Below are positions 1 to 8,683 of a DNA stretch of 64,000 nucleotides, piece after piece. The notes under the pieces were generated by a model. The model saw only the letters and a list, made by a program, of their open reading frames with translations. It did no database searches and had not been told where the DNA came from. Each line of letters starts with the position of its first letter. Position 1 is the stretch's first letter. Source of the DNA: Myxococcota bacterium (GTDB taxonomy: Bacteria; Myxococcota; JAJVIH01); NCBI GenBank assembly GCA_022072125.1, contig JAJVIH010000001.1:30954-94953 (forward strand), read 5' to 3'. The position numbers were made by a program, and so were the translations under genes.

Positions 1-486
1 ATGATCGCGCATGTCATCCGGCGCGCCCAGCGGCCCCACGGGAATTTCGATCGTCTTCACGGCGGCGAAGGTGCAGATGCCGTCAATCAACGGCCAGTAA
101 GGCGCCAGCACCAGGATCTCCTCGCCGGGACTGGCGATGCAGGGAATCAGGCACGACAACCCGCCGGTGGCGCCAGGGGTGACCAGCAGGCTGTGGCTGG
201 ATGGCGATTCGTGGCGGATCAGGCGGGGGAGGCGGCGGACAAAGGCCGCGCGCAGTTCCGCCATTCCGCCGGTGGGGCCATAGGCCCAGCCGCCCGGCGT
301 GACGCCTTCGTCGAAATGCCGGGCGGCTTCGGGCGGCAGCAGGATGCTGTCCCCGATATGAAAGGGAATCAGTTCGCCGCGCCGCCGCAGGTCCTCCATC
401 TGCTGTTGGAAGACGCCGAAGACATTGCCGCGCATTCCGGCGATGCGGTTCGATGGTTTGGGGGAGGCGGGAGCCACGGGCGGCAA
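1..486 (-). CDS. PLP-dependent aminotransferase class I/II, N-terminal part (runs off left edge)
   Basis: The reverse strand is open from about 486 to base 1 with no stop, so the 3' end lies outside the window. The visible 162 codons look like the N-terminal third of a fold-type I aminotransferase: a GWAYGPTGG block resembling the family's substrate-side loop, then VTPGATGGLSCLIPCIAS, which resembles the cofactor-binding turn, followed by GEEILVLAPYWPLIDG. The PLP lysine would lie beyond the edge. Start choice is uncertain: a TTG at 486 has AAGGG five bases upstream, and a GTG at 477 is the alternative. It is divergent from leuS. Substrate cannot be told. Confidence 0.7.
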   Translation of the reverse strand, partial: MPPVAPASPKPSNRIAGMRGNVFGVFQQQMEDLRRRGELIPFHIGDSILLPPEAARHFDEGVTPGGWAYGPTGGMAELRAAFVRRLPRLIRHESPSSHSLLVTPGATGGLSCLIPCIASPGEEILVLAPYWPLIDGICTFAAVKTIEIPVGPLGAPDDMRDH

Positions 487-537
487 AATACCCTTGTGCG
501 CCCGCGGGCGGCAACACCGCCTGTCCGCGGGGCGATC

Positions 538-566
538 TTGAGCCGCTGAGTCCGTCCCGCTATTCT
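538..566 (+). promoter_or_regulatory. Putative sigma-70-type promoter for leuS
   Basis: TTGAGC at 538-543 and TATTCT at 561-566 are separated by 17 bases. Each hexamer matches four of six consensus positions. Transcription would start near 573, giving a leader of about 38 bases before the leuS ATG. Seen by eye only. Confidence 0.4.
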
Positions 567-610
567 GCAGCGCCCCGGAGGGGAATTTCCGGGCGGTTGA
601 AGGGGCGAAG

Positions 611-3205
611 ATGAACGAGACGTACAATCCGGCGGAGATCGAGGCGAAATGGCAGGAGCGCTGGGAGCGCGAGCAGGTGTTTCGTGCGCCTGATCGTCCG
701 GATGGAGAAAAATTTTACGTGCTGGAGATGTTTCCCTACCCCAGCGGCGACCTGCACATGGGGCATGTGCGCAATTACTCCATCGGCGATGTGATGTCTC
801 GATTTTATCGCATGAACGGGCGTCAGGTGCTGCATCCCATGGGCTTTGATTCGTTTGGCCTGCCCGCGGAAAACGCCGCGGTCAAGGATGGGGTGCCGCC
901 GCAAATCCGCACGCCAAAAAACATCGAACGGGTGCGCGCCCAGATGAAGGCCCTGGGGTTTGACTACGACTGGAGCCGCGAGATCGCCACCCACACGCCA
1001 GAGTATTACCGCTGGAACCAGTGGTTTTTCCTGCGCATGTGGGAGCGCGGAATTGTTTACCGGCGGCAGGCGGCGGTGAACTGGTGCCCCAAGGACTTGA
1101 CGGTTCTCGCCAATGAACAGGTTTTTGATGGCCGGTGCTGGCGTTGCGACACCCTGGTCGAGCAGAAAAGCATCCCCGAATGGGCGTTCCGCATCACCCG
1201 CTACGCCCAGTCCCTGCTGGATGATCTGGCGCTGCTCAAGGAGTGGCCGGATCGCATTACCACCATGCAGGAACACTGGATCGGCCGGTCCGAAGGCTGC
1301 GAACTTGATTTTTCCCTTGTCAACGCCGCTGGTCAGCCCACGGGGCAAACCGTCCGCGTGTTCACCACGCGCCCCGACACCACCTTCGGATGCACTTTCG
1401 TGGTGCTGGCGCCGGAGCATCCGCTGGTCAATCAGATCACCACGCCGGAGCAGCGGGCGGATGTCATCGCCTTTGTGGCGCGCATGAAGGACATGACCCG
1501 CGAGGAGCGGTTGCAGGAGGGCGGCGTCAAGGAGGGAGTTCCAACTGGCGCGTACGCGATCAATCCCTTCACCGGGGAAAAAATTCCGGTGTGGCTGGCC
1601 AACTTCGTGCTGGCGGGATACGGCGCCGGGGCGGTGATGAGCGTTCCCGCCCACGACCAGCGTGATTACGAATTCGCGCGGAAATACGGGCTTCCCATCC
1701 GCGTGGTCATTCAGCCGGTGGGCGAATTGCCCGCGGATCAGGCGTGGACAGGCCCTGGAACCATGGTCGCTTCTGGCGAGTTCACCGGACTGTCCAATGA
1801 CGAAGGCAAGTTCCGCATGATTGACGCGGCGGAACAGGGAGGTTTTGGCAAGCGGAGCATCCAGTGGCATTTGCGTGACTGGGGTTTCTCGCGCCAGCGC
1901 TACTGGGGAACGCCCATCCCCGTGATCCACTGCGAAGGCTGCGGCCCTGTTCCCGTGCCGGATGATCAACTGCCCGTGCTGTTGCCCAATATCACCGCAT
2001 TCAAATCGGTGGGGGATGCGCCCCTGGGCCGGGTTCCGGAGTTCGTGAACGCCCCATGCCCGAAATGCGGTCAGCCGGCGCGGCGCGAGGTGGAGACCAT
2101 GGACACCTTCGTGGACTCGGCCTGGTATTACGCCCGTTTCATCTCCCCCAGGGACGACAAACATCCGTTTGACGTGGAAGCGGCGCGGCAATGGCTGCCC
2201 ATTGATTTGTATATCGGCGGTCCCGAACACGCGGTCATGCACCTGCTGTATTTCCGGTTCTGGCACAAGGTCATGCGGGAGATGGGCCTCGTCTTCACCC
2301 CGGAACCGGCGGCGAAACTGCTGACCCAGGGCATGGTGGTGGCCCCCGCCTACCGCTCGCCTTCATCGGGGAAATGGTGGAGCAGGGAGGAGTTGAAGGA
2401 CGGCCGCGATCCGGAAACCGGCGAGGAAGTGATCGTCACCATCGAGAAGATGAGCAAGTCGAAGCGCAACGGCGTGGACCCGCTGGCCATGTTGCAGCGT
2501 TACGGCGCCGATACGCTCCGGCTGTTTTGCCTGTTCGCCACGCCGCCCGAGAAGGATGTCGAATGGTCGGAGCATGGGGTCGAGGGCGCGCACCGGTTCA
2601 TCCAGCGCGTATGGCGCCTGGCGTATCGCAATCTGGAGTTGGCGCGCGGGCAGCCCTTCACTCCGGTGGACCACGCCAGCCTCACCGGGGCCGCCAGGGA
2701 CTTCAACGCCCGGCTGCACCAAGCCATTGATCGCGTGACCACCTGTATCGCCGGACAGCAGCAGTACAACACGGCCATCGCGGCGTGCATGGAACTGACC
2801 AACGAGGCCTATGCGCTCTTTCCGGAGTCGCGCGGGCGGGAGACCATCACCGGGCCTGAACGGGCGCTGCTGGTCAATTATTTCGACGTGGTGACGCGCT
2901 TGCTGGCCCCCATGGCGCCCCACCTGTGCGAGGAGATATGGGCCGCCCTGGGCCGGGACGCCCTGGTGTGCGTGGCGCCGTGGCCCAAGGCGGATCCGGC
3001 GGCGCTGGTGAAGAGCGAGGTGACCTACGCCGTACAGGTCAATGGCAAGTTGCGCGGGGAAATCCGCGTGTCCGCGGACGCCAGCCGGGAGCGGATCGAA
3101 CAGGCCGCCCTGGCCGAGCCCGCCGCGCTCCGCCACCGCGAGGGCAAGGAGATCAAGCGGGTGATCGTGGTTCCCAACCGCCTGGTCAATATCGTGGTGG
3201 GGTGA
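611..3205 (+). CDS. leuS: Leucine--tRNA ligase
   Basis: Charges tRNA-Leu with leucine in the cytosol. The 864-residue product has the usual bacterial length. The class I signature PYPSGDLHMGH is at residues 42-52 and KMSKS at about 613-617. Between them is the CP1 editing insert (TTRPDTTFG) and a zinc-ribbon-like pair CEGCG / CPKCG; the C-terminal part is the anticodon-binding and appended domain. GGGGCGAAG just before the ATG is a plausible ribosome binding site. The stop overlaps the next start by one base (TGATG), so lptE is translationally coupled, a linkage also common in other Gram-negatives. Confidence 0.97.
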   Translation: MNETYNPAEIEAKWQERWEREQVFRAPDRPDGEKFYVLEMFPYPSGDLHMGHVRNYSIGDVMSRFYRMNGRQVLHPMGFDSFGLPAENAAVKDGVPPQIRTPKNIERVRAQMKALGFDYDWSREIATHTPEYYRWNQWFFLRMWERGIVYRRQAAVNWCPKDLTVLANEQVFDGRCWRCDTLVEQKSIPEWAFRITRYAQSLLDDLALLKEWPDRITTMQEHWIGRSEGCELDFSLVNAAGQPTGQTVRVFTTRPDTTFGCTFVVLAPEHPLVNQITTPEQRADVIAFVARMKDMTREERLQEGGVKEGVPTGAYAINPFTGEKIPVWLANFVLAGYGAGAVMSVPAHDQRDYEFARKYGLPIRVVIQPVGELPADQAWTGPGTMVASGEFTGLSNDEGKFRMIDAAEQGGFGKRSIQWHLRDWGFSRQRYWGTPIPVIHCEGCGPVPVPDDQLPVLLPNITAFKSVGDAPLGRVPEFVNAPCPKCGQPARREVETMDTFVDSAWYYARFISPRDDKHPFDVEAARQWLPIDLYIGGPEHAVMHLLYFRFWHKVMREMGLVFTPEPAAKLLTQGMVVAPAYRSPSSGKWWSREELKDGRDPETGEEVIVTIEKMSKSKRNGVDPLAMLQRYGADTLRLFCLFATPPEKDVEWSEHGVEGAHRFIQRVWRLAYRNLELARGQPFTPVDHASLTGAARDFNARLHQAIDRVTTCIAGQQQYNTAIAACMELTNEAYALFPESRGRETITGPERALLVNYFDVVTRLLAPMAPHLCEEIWAALGRDALVCVAPWPKADPAALVKSEVTYAVQVNGKLRGEIRVSADASRERIEQAALAEPAALRHREGKEIKRVIVVPNRLVNIVVG

Positions 3206-3708
3206 TGCGCCGCTGGAAGGGGATGCTGGCGTTCCTGCTGGTGACCGGATGCGGCTACCAGTGGGGGACCTCGCGGGCAGGTCCCTTGGGCGGGGCAGAG
3301 GGCGCGATTGGCGTGCCGGTTTTCGTCAATGAAACCAGCGAGCCATTGCCGGGACATGAATGCGCCAGCGCCCTGCGCGAGGAACTGGCGGACCGGGGGC
3401 TCAGGCCCGCTGGCGGCGGCGAGGTGCTGATCGAGGGCAAGGTCGAGCGGCTGGTGACTTCCCCATCCGCGTTTTTGCCCGGCGCGGCTGATCGCACCCC
3501 CATCGGACAATACCAGGCGTTTCTGCAGGTGAGGGTGACCGTGCGGCGCGGGGGAACGGACCGGTTTTCCCGCTTGTTCAGCGGCGAGGAGCCCTATCTG
3601 ACCGGTCCCACGATTCCGGATATTGAATCAGCCCGGCGCCTGGCCATTCGCCGCCTGTCGCGGCGGTTGATGAGGGACGCCGCCCATTGGCTGATCACCG
3701 GAGAGTGA
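3205..3708 (+). CDS. lptE: LptE-like outer-membrane lipoprotein
   Basis: The 167-residue product starts with a short signal peptide and lipobox (LLVTGC, Cys at about 16), followed directly by GYQ, as in LptE proteins, which plug the LptD barrel and help insert lipopolysaccharide in the outer membrane. The body contains VPVFVNET and a repeated ALREELADRG-type segment typical of this fold. The ATG at 3205 overlaps the leuS stop, which supports this start and the assignment, because leuS-lptE is a common gene order. Sequence similarity in LptE is low, so the call rests on lipobox, size and context. Confidence 0.75.
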   Translation: MRRWKGMLAFLLVTGCGYQWGTSRAGPLGGAEGAIGVPVFVNETSEPLPGHECASALREELADRGLRPAGGGEVLIEGKVERLVTSPSAFLPGAADRTPIGQYQAFLQVRVTVRRGGTDRFSRLFSGEEPYLTGPTIPDIESARRLAIRRLSRRLMRDAAHWLITGE

Positions 3709-3826
3709 GGCGGCGGATGCTTGCCTGGGCCGGACGATGATCGTACCCTGCGAACGCCCGATTTCTCTAGCCATCCACAAGGATTTCCGCGGCGCCTCAC
3801 GGGGGCGTGCGGCGCAGTGATTCCTG

Positions 3827-6800
3827 ATGAACCGCACAGCCATCCTGAATTTCTTGGAGGGCGCGTTCAAGATTCGCCCCAATGAGGCGGCGCGGGTCGG
3901 GTTGCTGTTCCTGTACAGCATGAATGTCATCGGCGGCGGGTTCGTGGTCGGCCGCATCATCAACAAGGCGCTGTTTCTGGGCAGCCTGCCCAAGGACAAA
4001 ATCCCCTTCCAGTACCTTGGCATGGCGGTGGGAGTGTCCCTGGTTTCGCTGTTCTACACCAAGGTGGCGAACAAACTCCGCCGCGACCGCATGAACATGA
4101 TCACCCTGGCGCTGGTGGTGCTGGGGCTTTTGGGTTTCCGCATCGCGCTGTACAGCGCCAGCCTGAAACAGGATTTTGGTTTTCTGTTTTCGCTTTACAT
4201 CTATTTTGAAGTGCTGAGCACCATTCTGGTGATTCAGTTCTTCAACTTCATCACGGATATTTTCGACTCGCGGCAAACCAAGCGGCTAATGGGCGTCATC
4301 ACCTCCGGCGGAGTGATGTCCAATGTTTTCGCGGGGGCGCTGATCGCCAACCTGGTGCAGCACATGGCCACCGAGGACCTCATCTACGTGATGATGGGGA
4401 ACTTCCTCGCGTGCATGGTCTGCGTCTGGATGGTGGGGAGGGAGTCGCGGCAACAACTGACGGCGGCCTTCGCCAGCCAGCAAGGCGTCCAGAAGGGAAC
4501 GCCGCGGAACCATGGCGGGTTCATTCAGGACATCCGCGATGTCTTCGCATCCAAACATCTGACCTACATCGCCCTGATTGTGGTGGTGACCGGCGTGGTG
4601 ACCACCATCGCCGACCAGCAGTTTTCGGAAATGCTCAAGTCGCGTTTCGAGAACTGCAAGGAGGAGAACACGCGCTTTCTGGGCAGCTTCTACATGTACA
4701 TGGGTATTGTCGCCTGGCTCTTGCAGATGTTCGTGACCAACCGCCTGCTGGAACGGCTGAATGTGGTGTTCGCCATGCTGGTGCTGCCGGTGGTGATGAG
4801 CCTGGGCTCGCTGGGCGTCCTGTTCGGCATCCTGATTTTCCATAATCTGGACAGGTCCATTTACTTCAGCAGCATCTTCATGAAGGCTGGCGACAACACT
4901 TTCCGCTACACCATCAATGATTCGACGATTGAGCAGTTGTATACGCCGGTGCGCTCGGCCCTGCGCACAAGGGCCAAGGCGCTGATTTCCGGCGTGGTCA
5001 AGCCGTTGACCATCGGCCTGCTGGGTCTGTTCTTCATCTTCATGAACCGGGCGCTGGACAACCTGGAGAAAAGCCGCGCGGCGGAAAGCGGCGTCGTGGC
5101 GGCGGCGAAACCGGGAGGCTGCAAGGAGGTGCGGGAGCGTCTGAATAACCCGTCCGCGCCGATGCTGGTGAATCCGTCCGCCGAGCGCGGCGAGATCTAC
5201 GCGGGCATCAGTCTGCTGATGATCATGCTGTGGACCGCATTCGTGCTGAAGGCCCGCAAGCTCTACAAGGAAGAACTGGACAAGTCCCTGCGCAGCCGCA
5301 GGCTCAACCTGGAAGAAGGGGCCTTCGACATCCATGATGATTCGACCATCAAGGTGCTGACGGACAACCTCGGCCACCCGCAGCCGGAGAAAATCCTCAA
5401 CGCGCTGGATATCATCCGGCACGCGCCCCAGGTGAACTGGGACGAACACGTGATCCGCCTGCTGGATCACGCCAATGCGGAGGTGCGCGCCCGCGCGGCC
5501 GAACACCTGGGCCGCACGGGGAAAACCGATCACGCCGACCGGGTGTTCAAACTGACCACCGATGAATCTCCCGTGGTGCGCGCCGCCGCCGTGCAGGCTT
5601 TTTGCGCCATTGGACAGGCGCGGGCCATCAGCATCATCGCTCCCAGGCTCAAGGACCCGGACCCCATCATCAAATCCGCCGCGGTTTCGGGCATGATCCA
5701 GCATGGCGGCCTCGACGGCGTGCTGGCGGTGGCGGAGACCCTCAAGCAGATGCTGGAAAGTCCGGACAAGGTGGTGCGCCTCAACGCGGTGCAGGTGCTG
5801 GGCCGCATCCGCGTCAAGAATTTCTATCAGCCCGTTCTCAAACTGTTGAGCGACCCCTCCATCGAGGTGCAGCACGCCGCCATCCAGGCCGCGGGGGAAA
5901 TGGGCGCCGTCGAACTGATGCCTGTGCTGGTGTACAAGCTGGCGGACAGCAAAACCAGCCGCGCCGCCGCCAACGCGCTGTTGACCTGCGGCTATTCGCC
6001 GATCCTCGGGAAGGTGATCTCCATGCCGTTTGAAGACCCGGTGATCCGCATTCAGATGGCGCGCGTGCTGGCGCGGATTGGCGGGCTCGAAGCGTGGAAC
6101 GCCCTGCACCGCAACCTCGATACCGGGCATGACGAGGTGCGCATCAATATCTACCTGGCCCTTGGCCGGTTGCTGGATCGCGACCCCGCCCTCAAGATTG
6201 ATGTCGCCGCGGTGCAGCGCCAGCTTCGCGCCGAGGTGCGGGATTGTTACCAGACCCTCGCCATGCAGGTGGATCTGGGCATCCAGGACGACGGCGGGCA
6301 TTCGCTGCTGCATGACGCCCTGCAGGAACGCCATCGCCGCGGCCTGCGCCGGGTGATGACCCTGCTCGGACTGATCCATGGTACGCGCACCATGGAGAAA
6401 ATCCTCATCAACCTGAGCAGCCGGGAGCGCAGTATCCGCGCCAACGCCATCGAGTTGCTGGATAACCAGCTCGAAGGCGATCTCAAGCGCATGATTCTGC
6501 CGCTGGTGGACGCCGCGGACCCCCGCCGCTGCATGGAGCAGGGGGAGGAGTTCTTTCAGCTCCGGCGCTTCGACCCGGAGGGCTGGCTGCAACAGTTCAT
6601 CAACGGCCAGGACCCCTGGCTGGTCACCTGCGCCATCCACCAGGCGGGGGAGATGAACCTGACCTCCCTGATTGATAACATCGAAGCGCAGGTCAATTCG
6701 CCGCATCCAATCGTGCGCGAAACCGCCATTTTCTCCCTGAAGAAGCTGCTGGAGCCCGAGGAGCTTCGCGTGTTGCTCCGCGAGCGCCTGGAAGACGCGC

Positions 6801-6853
6801 ACCCCGCTGTCCGCGCATACGCGCGTTTCCTCCTGCCGGAGGTCAAGGAATGA
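3827..6853 (+). CDS. Nucleotide-transporter-like MFS protein fused to HEAT repeats
   Basis: This 1008-residue protein has two halves. Residues 1 to about 490 hold roughly twelve hydrophobic segments and resemble the NTP/NDP antiporter (ADP/ATP carrier-like, NTT) branch of the MFS. After a charged linker (KARKLYKEELDKSLRSR), residues of about 510-1005 form a run of HEAT-type helical repeats such as NAEVRARAAEHLGRTG and DKVVRLNAVQVLGRI. The stop overlaps the next gene by four bases (ATGA), so it is coupled to a cyclic-nucleotide-binding protein. Substrate is unknown; the repeat half probably faces the cytosol and binds a partner. No clear Shine-Dalgarno precedes the ATG. Confidence 0.8.
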   Translation: MNRTAILNFLEGAFKIRPNEAARVGLLFLYSMNVIGGGFVVGRIINKALFLGSLPKDKIPFQYLGMAVGVSLVSLFYTKVANKLRRDRMNMITLALVVLGLLGFRIALYSASLKQDFGFLFSLYIYFEVLSTILVIQFFNFITDIFDSRQTKRLMGVITSGGVMSNVFAGALIANLVQHMATEDLIYVMMGNFLACMVCVWMVGRESRQQLTAAFASQQGVQKGTPRNHGGFIQDIRDVFASKHLTYIALIVVVTGVVTTIADQQFSEMLKSRFENCKEENTRFLGSFYMYMGIVAWLLQMFVTNRLLERLNVVFAMLVLPVVMSLGSLGVLFGILIFHNLDRSIYFSSIFMKAGDNTFRYTINDSTIEQLYTPVRSALRTRAKALISGVVKPLTIGLLGLFFIFMNRALDNLEKSRAAESGVVAAAKPGGCKEVRERLNNPSAPMLVNPSAERGEIYAGISLLMIMLWTAFVLKARKLYKEELDKSLRSRRLNLEEGAFDIHDDSTIKVLTDNLGHPQPEKILNALDIIRHAPQVNWDEHVIRLLDHANAEVRARAAEHLGRTGKTDHADRVFKLTTDESPVVRAAAVQAFCAIGQARAISIIAPRLKDPDPIIKSAAVSGMIQHGGLDGVLAVAETLKQMLESPDKVVRLNAVQVLGRIRVKNFYQPVLKLLSDPSIEVQHAAIQAAGEMGAVELMPVLVYKLADSKTSRAAANALLTCGYSPILGKVISMPFEDPVIRIQMARVLARIGGLEAWNALHRNLDTGHDEVRINIYLALGRLLDRDPALKIDVAAVQRQLRAEVRDCYQTLAMQVDLGIQDDGGHSLLHDALQERHRRGLRRVMTLLGLIHGTRTMEKILINLSSRERSIRANAIELLDNQLEGDLKRMILPLVDAADPRRCMEQGEEFFQLRRFDPEGWLQQFINGQDPWLVTCAIHQAGEMNLTSLIDNIEAQVNSPHPIVRETAIFSLKKLLEPEELRVLLRERLEDAHPAVRAYARFLLPEVKE

Positions 6854-7275
6854 TTTCCACGATTGAAAAAGTCCTCTTCCTCAAAAGCGTGCCGTTGTTC
6901 AGCGAGATTCCAGGCGAGCAACTGAGCCAGCTCGCGGAAATCGCGGTGGAAGAAACCTTTGACAACGGCAAGATATTCATCCGCCAGGGCGACATGGGCG
7001 ATTGCATGTACCTGATCGTGGAGGGCAAGGTGGATATCCTGGTGGGTGACAAGCAGGTGGCCCAGTTGGGCGAGAAACAGAGCGTGGGCGAGATGGCGAT
7101 CCTCGATTCGGAGCCGCGGTCGGCCTCGGTCAAGGCGAATGGAGAAGTGACGGCCCTGCGCATTGACCGCGACGATTTCTATGACCTGCTGGCGGAGAAG
7201 GTGGAGGTCGCCCAGGGCGTCATCAAGGTGCTGACCCAGCGGCTGCGCGAGGCCAACAAGAAAAAGGCTGGATGA
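6850..7275 (+). CDS. Small cyclic-nucleotide-binding domain protein
   Basis: The 141-residue product is a stand-alone CRP-type cNMP-binding domain. It has the beta-roll (FIRQGDMGDCMYLIVEGKV) and a phosphate-binding cassette VGEMAILDSEPRSASV with the conserved Glu and Arg. There is no DNA-binding helix-turn-helix, so it is not a transcription factor. The ATG lies inside the end of the upstream transporter gene (ATGA overlap), implying joint production and probably control of the HEAT/transporter protein by a bound nucleotide. The C-terminus is a basic helix ending in KKKAG. Confidence 0.85.
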   Translation: MISTIEKVLFLKSVPLFSEIPGEQLSQLAEIAVEETFDNGKIFIRQGDMGDCMYLIVEGKVDILVGDKQVAQLGEKQSVGEMAILDSEPRSASVKANGEVTALRIDRDDFYDLLAEKVEVAQGVIKVLTQRLREANKKKAG

Positions 7276-7304
7276 ACCCCTCCGCGCAGGCGCTCCCCAT
7301 GGCG

Positions 7305-7333
7305 TTGCGATCAACGGGCAGGCCGAATAAAAT
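7305..7333 (+). promoter_or_regulatory. Putative sigma-70-type promoter for the DUF1385 gene
   Basis: TTGCGA at 7305-7310 and TAAAAT at 7328-7333 are spaced by 17 bases; the -10 matches five of six consensus positions. Expected start of transcription is near 7340, only about 18 bases before the coding start. Confidence 0.5.
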
Positions 7334-7357
7334 CAAGAAGTTTGCAGCAGGATGACA

Positions 7358-8497
7358 ATGATGAACCCTGGAAAAATGAATGTGGGCGGGCAGGCGGTGC
7401 TGGAAGGCGTGATGATGCGGTCCGCCAACTCTTTCGCCGTGGCGGTGCGCCGCCCCAACGGCGAAATCGTGATCAAGGAAGCGCCGTGGAACAGCGTGTG
7501 GGAAAGGCTGACCTTCCTGAAAAAGCCGTTTCTGCGCGGGGTGATTGTACTTTTTGAGTCGTTGTTCAACGGCATGTCGGCGCTTTCGTTCAGCGCCAGC
7601 CAGGCGGGTGAAACCTGGTGGGATCCCGCGGCGCCCGCTGTTCCGGCGGGCGGAGCCTCCGCGAACGATGACGCCCGGAAGAGCGAGGAGAACCTGACCA
7701 GCGCCCAGATCGCGGGCATGATGGCGGTCTCGCTGCTATTCGGGCTGGCGCTGTTTGTCGGACTGCCGCATTTCTTGACCTGGGGAATCGGCCAGGCGAC
7801 CGGGACCAACATGGACGTGGACACCTTCGCCTTCCACGCCGTGGATGGGGTCATCAAACTGGGGATTTTCATCGGCTACATCATGCTGATCTCGCGCATG
7901 CCGGAAATCCGCCGTGTTTTCCAGTACCATGGGGCCGAACACAAATCGATCTTCACCCACGAAAACGGCGAGGAACTCACGGTGGAAAACGCGCGCCGTT
8001 ACACCACCAAACATCCGCGCTGCGGCACCAGCTTCATCATTTTCGTGCTGATGGTGTCCATCCTCATGTTCGCCATCGTGTTTCCCTACATACCCAAACT
8101 GACCGCGTTGATCTGGACGGATGGCGCCGGAACCTGGGCGGGCAAGGTGGCGGATCAGTTGGGCAGCATCGTCATCAAGATTCTGATGATGGCGCCGATC
8201 GCCGGCGTCTCCTATGAACTGACCCGCCTGGCCGGAAAGTTTCCCAATAACCCGATCCTGCGGGCCATCAGCGCGCCGGGATTGTGGATGCAGAATCTGA
8301 CGACCATCGAGCCCGACGAATATCAACTCGAAGTGGCCATCGCCTCGCTGCGCAAAACCCTGTGGCGCGAAGCCAACGGGCCAGACGCCCGCATGCCGGT
8401 CAACGAAGAAGGGCTTGAAGTATATCCATCCTTCGCGGCCATGTTGCAGGCCTATAGCCCGCCCTCCCCGCGGGATGAACTCCGTCAGGCCGCGTAA
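7358..8497 (+). CDS. DUF1385 family membrane protein (YqhQ-like)
   Basis: The 379-residue product starts with the DUF1385 signature GGQAVLEGVMMRS and contains the conserved block YHGAEHKSIFTHENGE and HPRCGTSF near the centre. Several hydrophobic segments (for example around residues 120-145, 165-180, 225-250) indicate an inner-membrane protein. The function of the family is not established. Three ATGs lie in frame at 7352, 7358 and 7361; AGGA at 7349-7352 gives sensible spacing only for 7358 or 7361, so 7358 was chosen. It stands alone downstream of a predicted promoter. Confidence 0.88.
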   Translation: MMNPGKMNVGGQAVLEGVMMRSANSFAVAVRRPNGEIVIKEAPWNSVWERLTFLKKPFLRGVIVLFESLFNGMSALSFSASQAGETWWDPAAPAVPAGGASANDDARKSEENLTSAQIAGMMAVSLLFGLALFVGLPHFLTWGIGQATGTNMDVDTFAFHAVDGVIKLGIFIGYIMLISRMPEIRRVFQYHGAEHKSIFTHENGEELTVENARRYTTKHPRCGTSFIIFVLMVSILMFAIVFPYIPKLTALIWTDGAGTWAGKVADQLGSIVIKILMMAPIAGVSYELTRLAGKFPNNPILRAISAPGLWMQNLTTIEPDEYQLEVAIASLRKTLWREANGPDARMPVNEEGLEVYPSFAAMLQAYSPPSPRDELRQAA

Positions 8498-8525
8498 GCA
8501 TTCAGGCTGGCTGGCCGTAAGCCGC

Positions 8526-8563
8526 GGCGGCGTCCATTAATCGCCGTCCTCATTATTATTATA
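8526..8563 (+). terminator. Possible intrinsic terminator after the DUF1385 gene
   Basis: A seven-pair stem (GGCGGCG at 8526-8532 with CGCCGTC at 8542-8548, one G-U pair) and nine-base loop is followed by the A/T-rich tract CTCATTATTATTAT. The U content is moderate, so the call is tentative. Confidence 0.4.
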
Positions 8564-8683
8564 TGGATATTCCATTGGCTGCGGTGCGCCGGGGCGGAAC
8601 CGCGGCTTGTGACGAAGCGGAAAGGTTCCTTGAGCCGTACGGAAGTTCGCGTCAGGCCGGGTGAAATGGCGCGCCAGGAGAGG

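Noticed and set aside
1..549. Plus-strand open frame of 182 codons
   Set aside because: It is antisense to the aminotransferase, whose reverse-strand translation shows clear family blocks; the plus-strand product is Gln/Arg/Gly-rich with no likeness.
3709..3826. Possible tRNA or small RNA between lptE and the transporter
   Set aside because: No cloverleaf or T-loop sequence (GGTTCRANYCC) could be found in the 118 bases.
4286..6802. Very long (838-codon) minus-strand open frame
   Set aside because: Mirror of the HEAT/transporter gene; its product is rich in His, Gln and Arg, typical of reverse-frame reading in GC-rich DNA, and it has no binding site.
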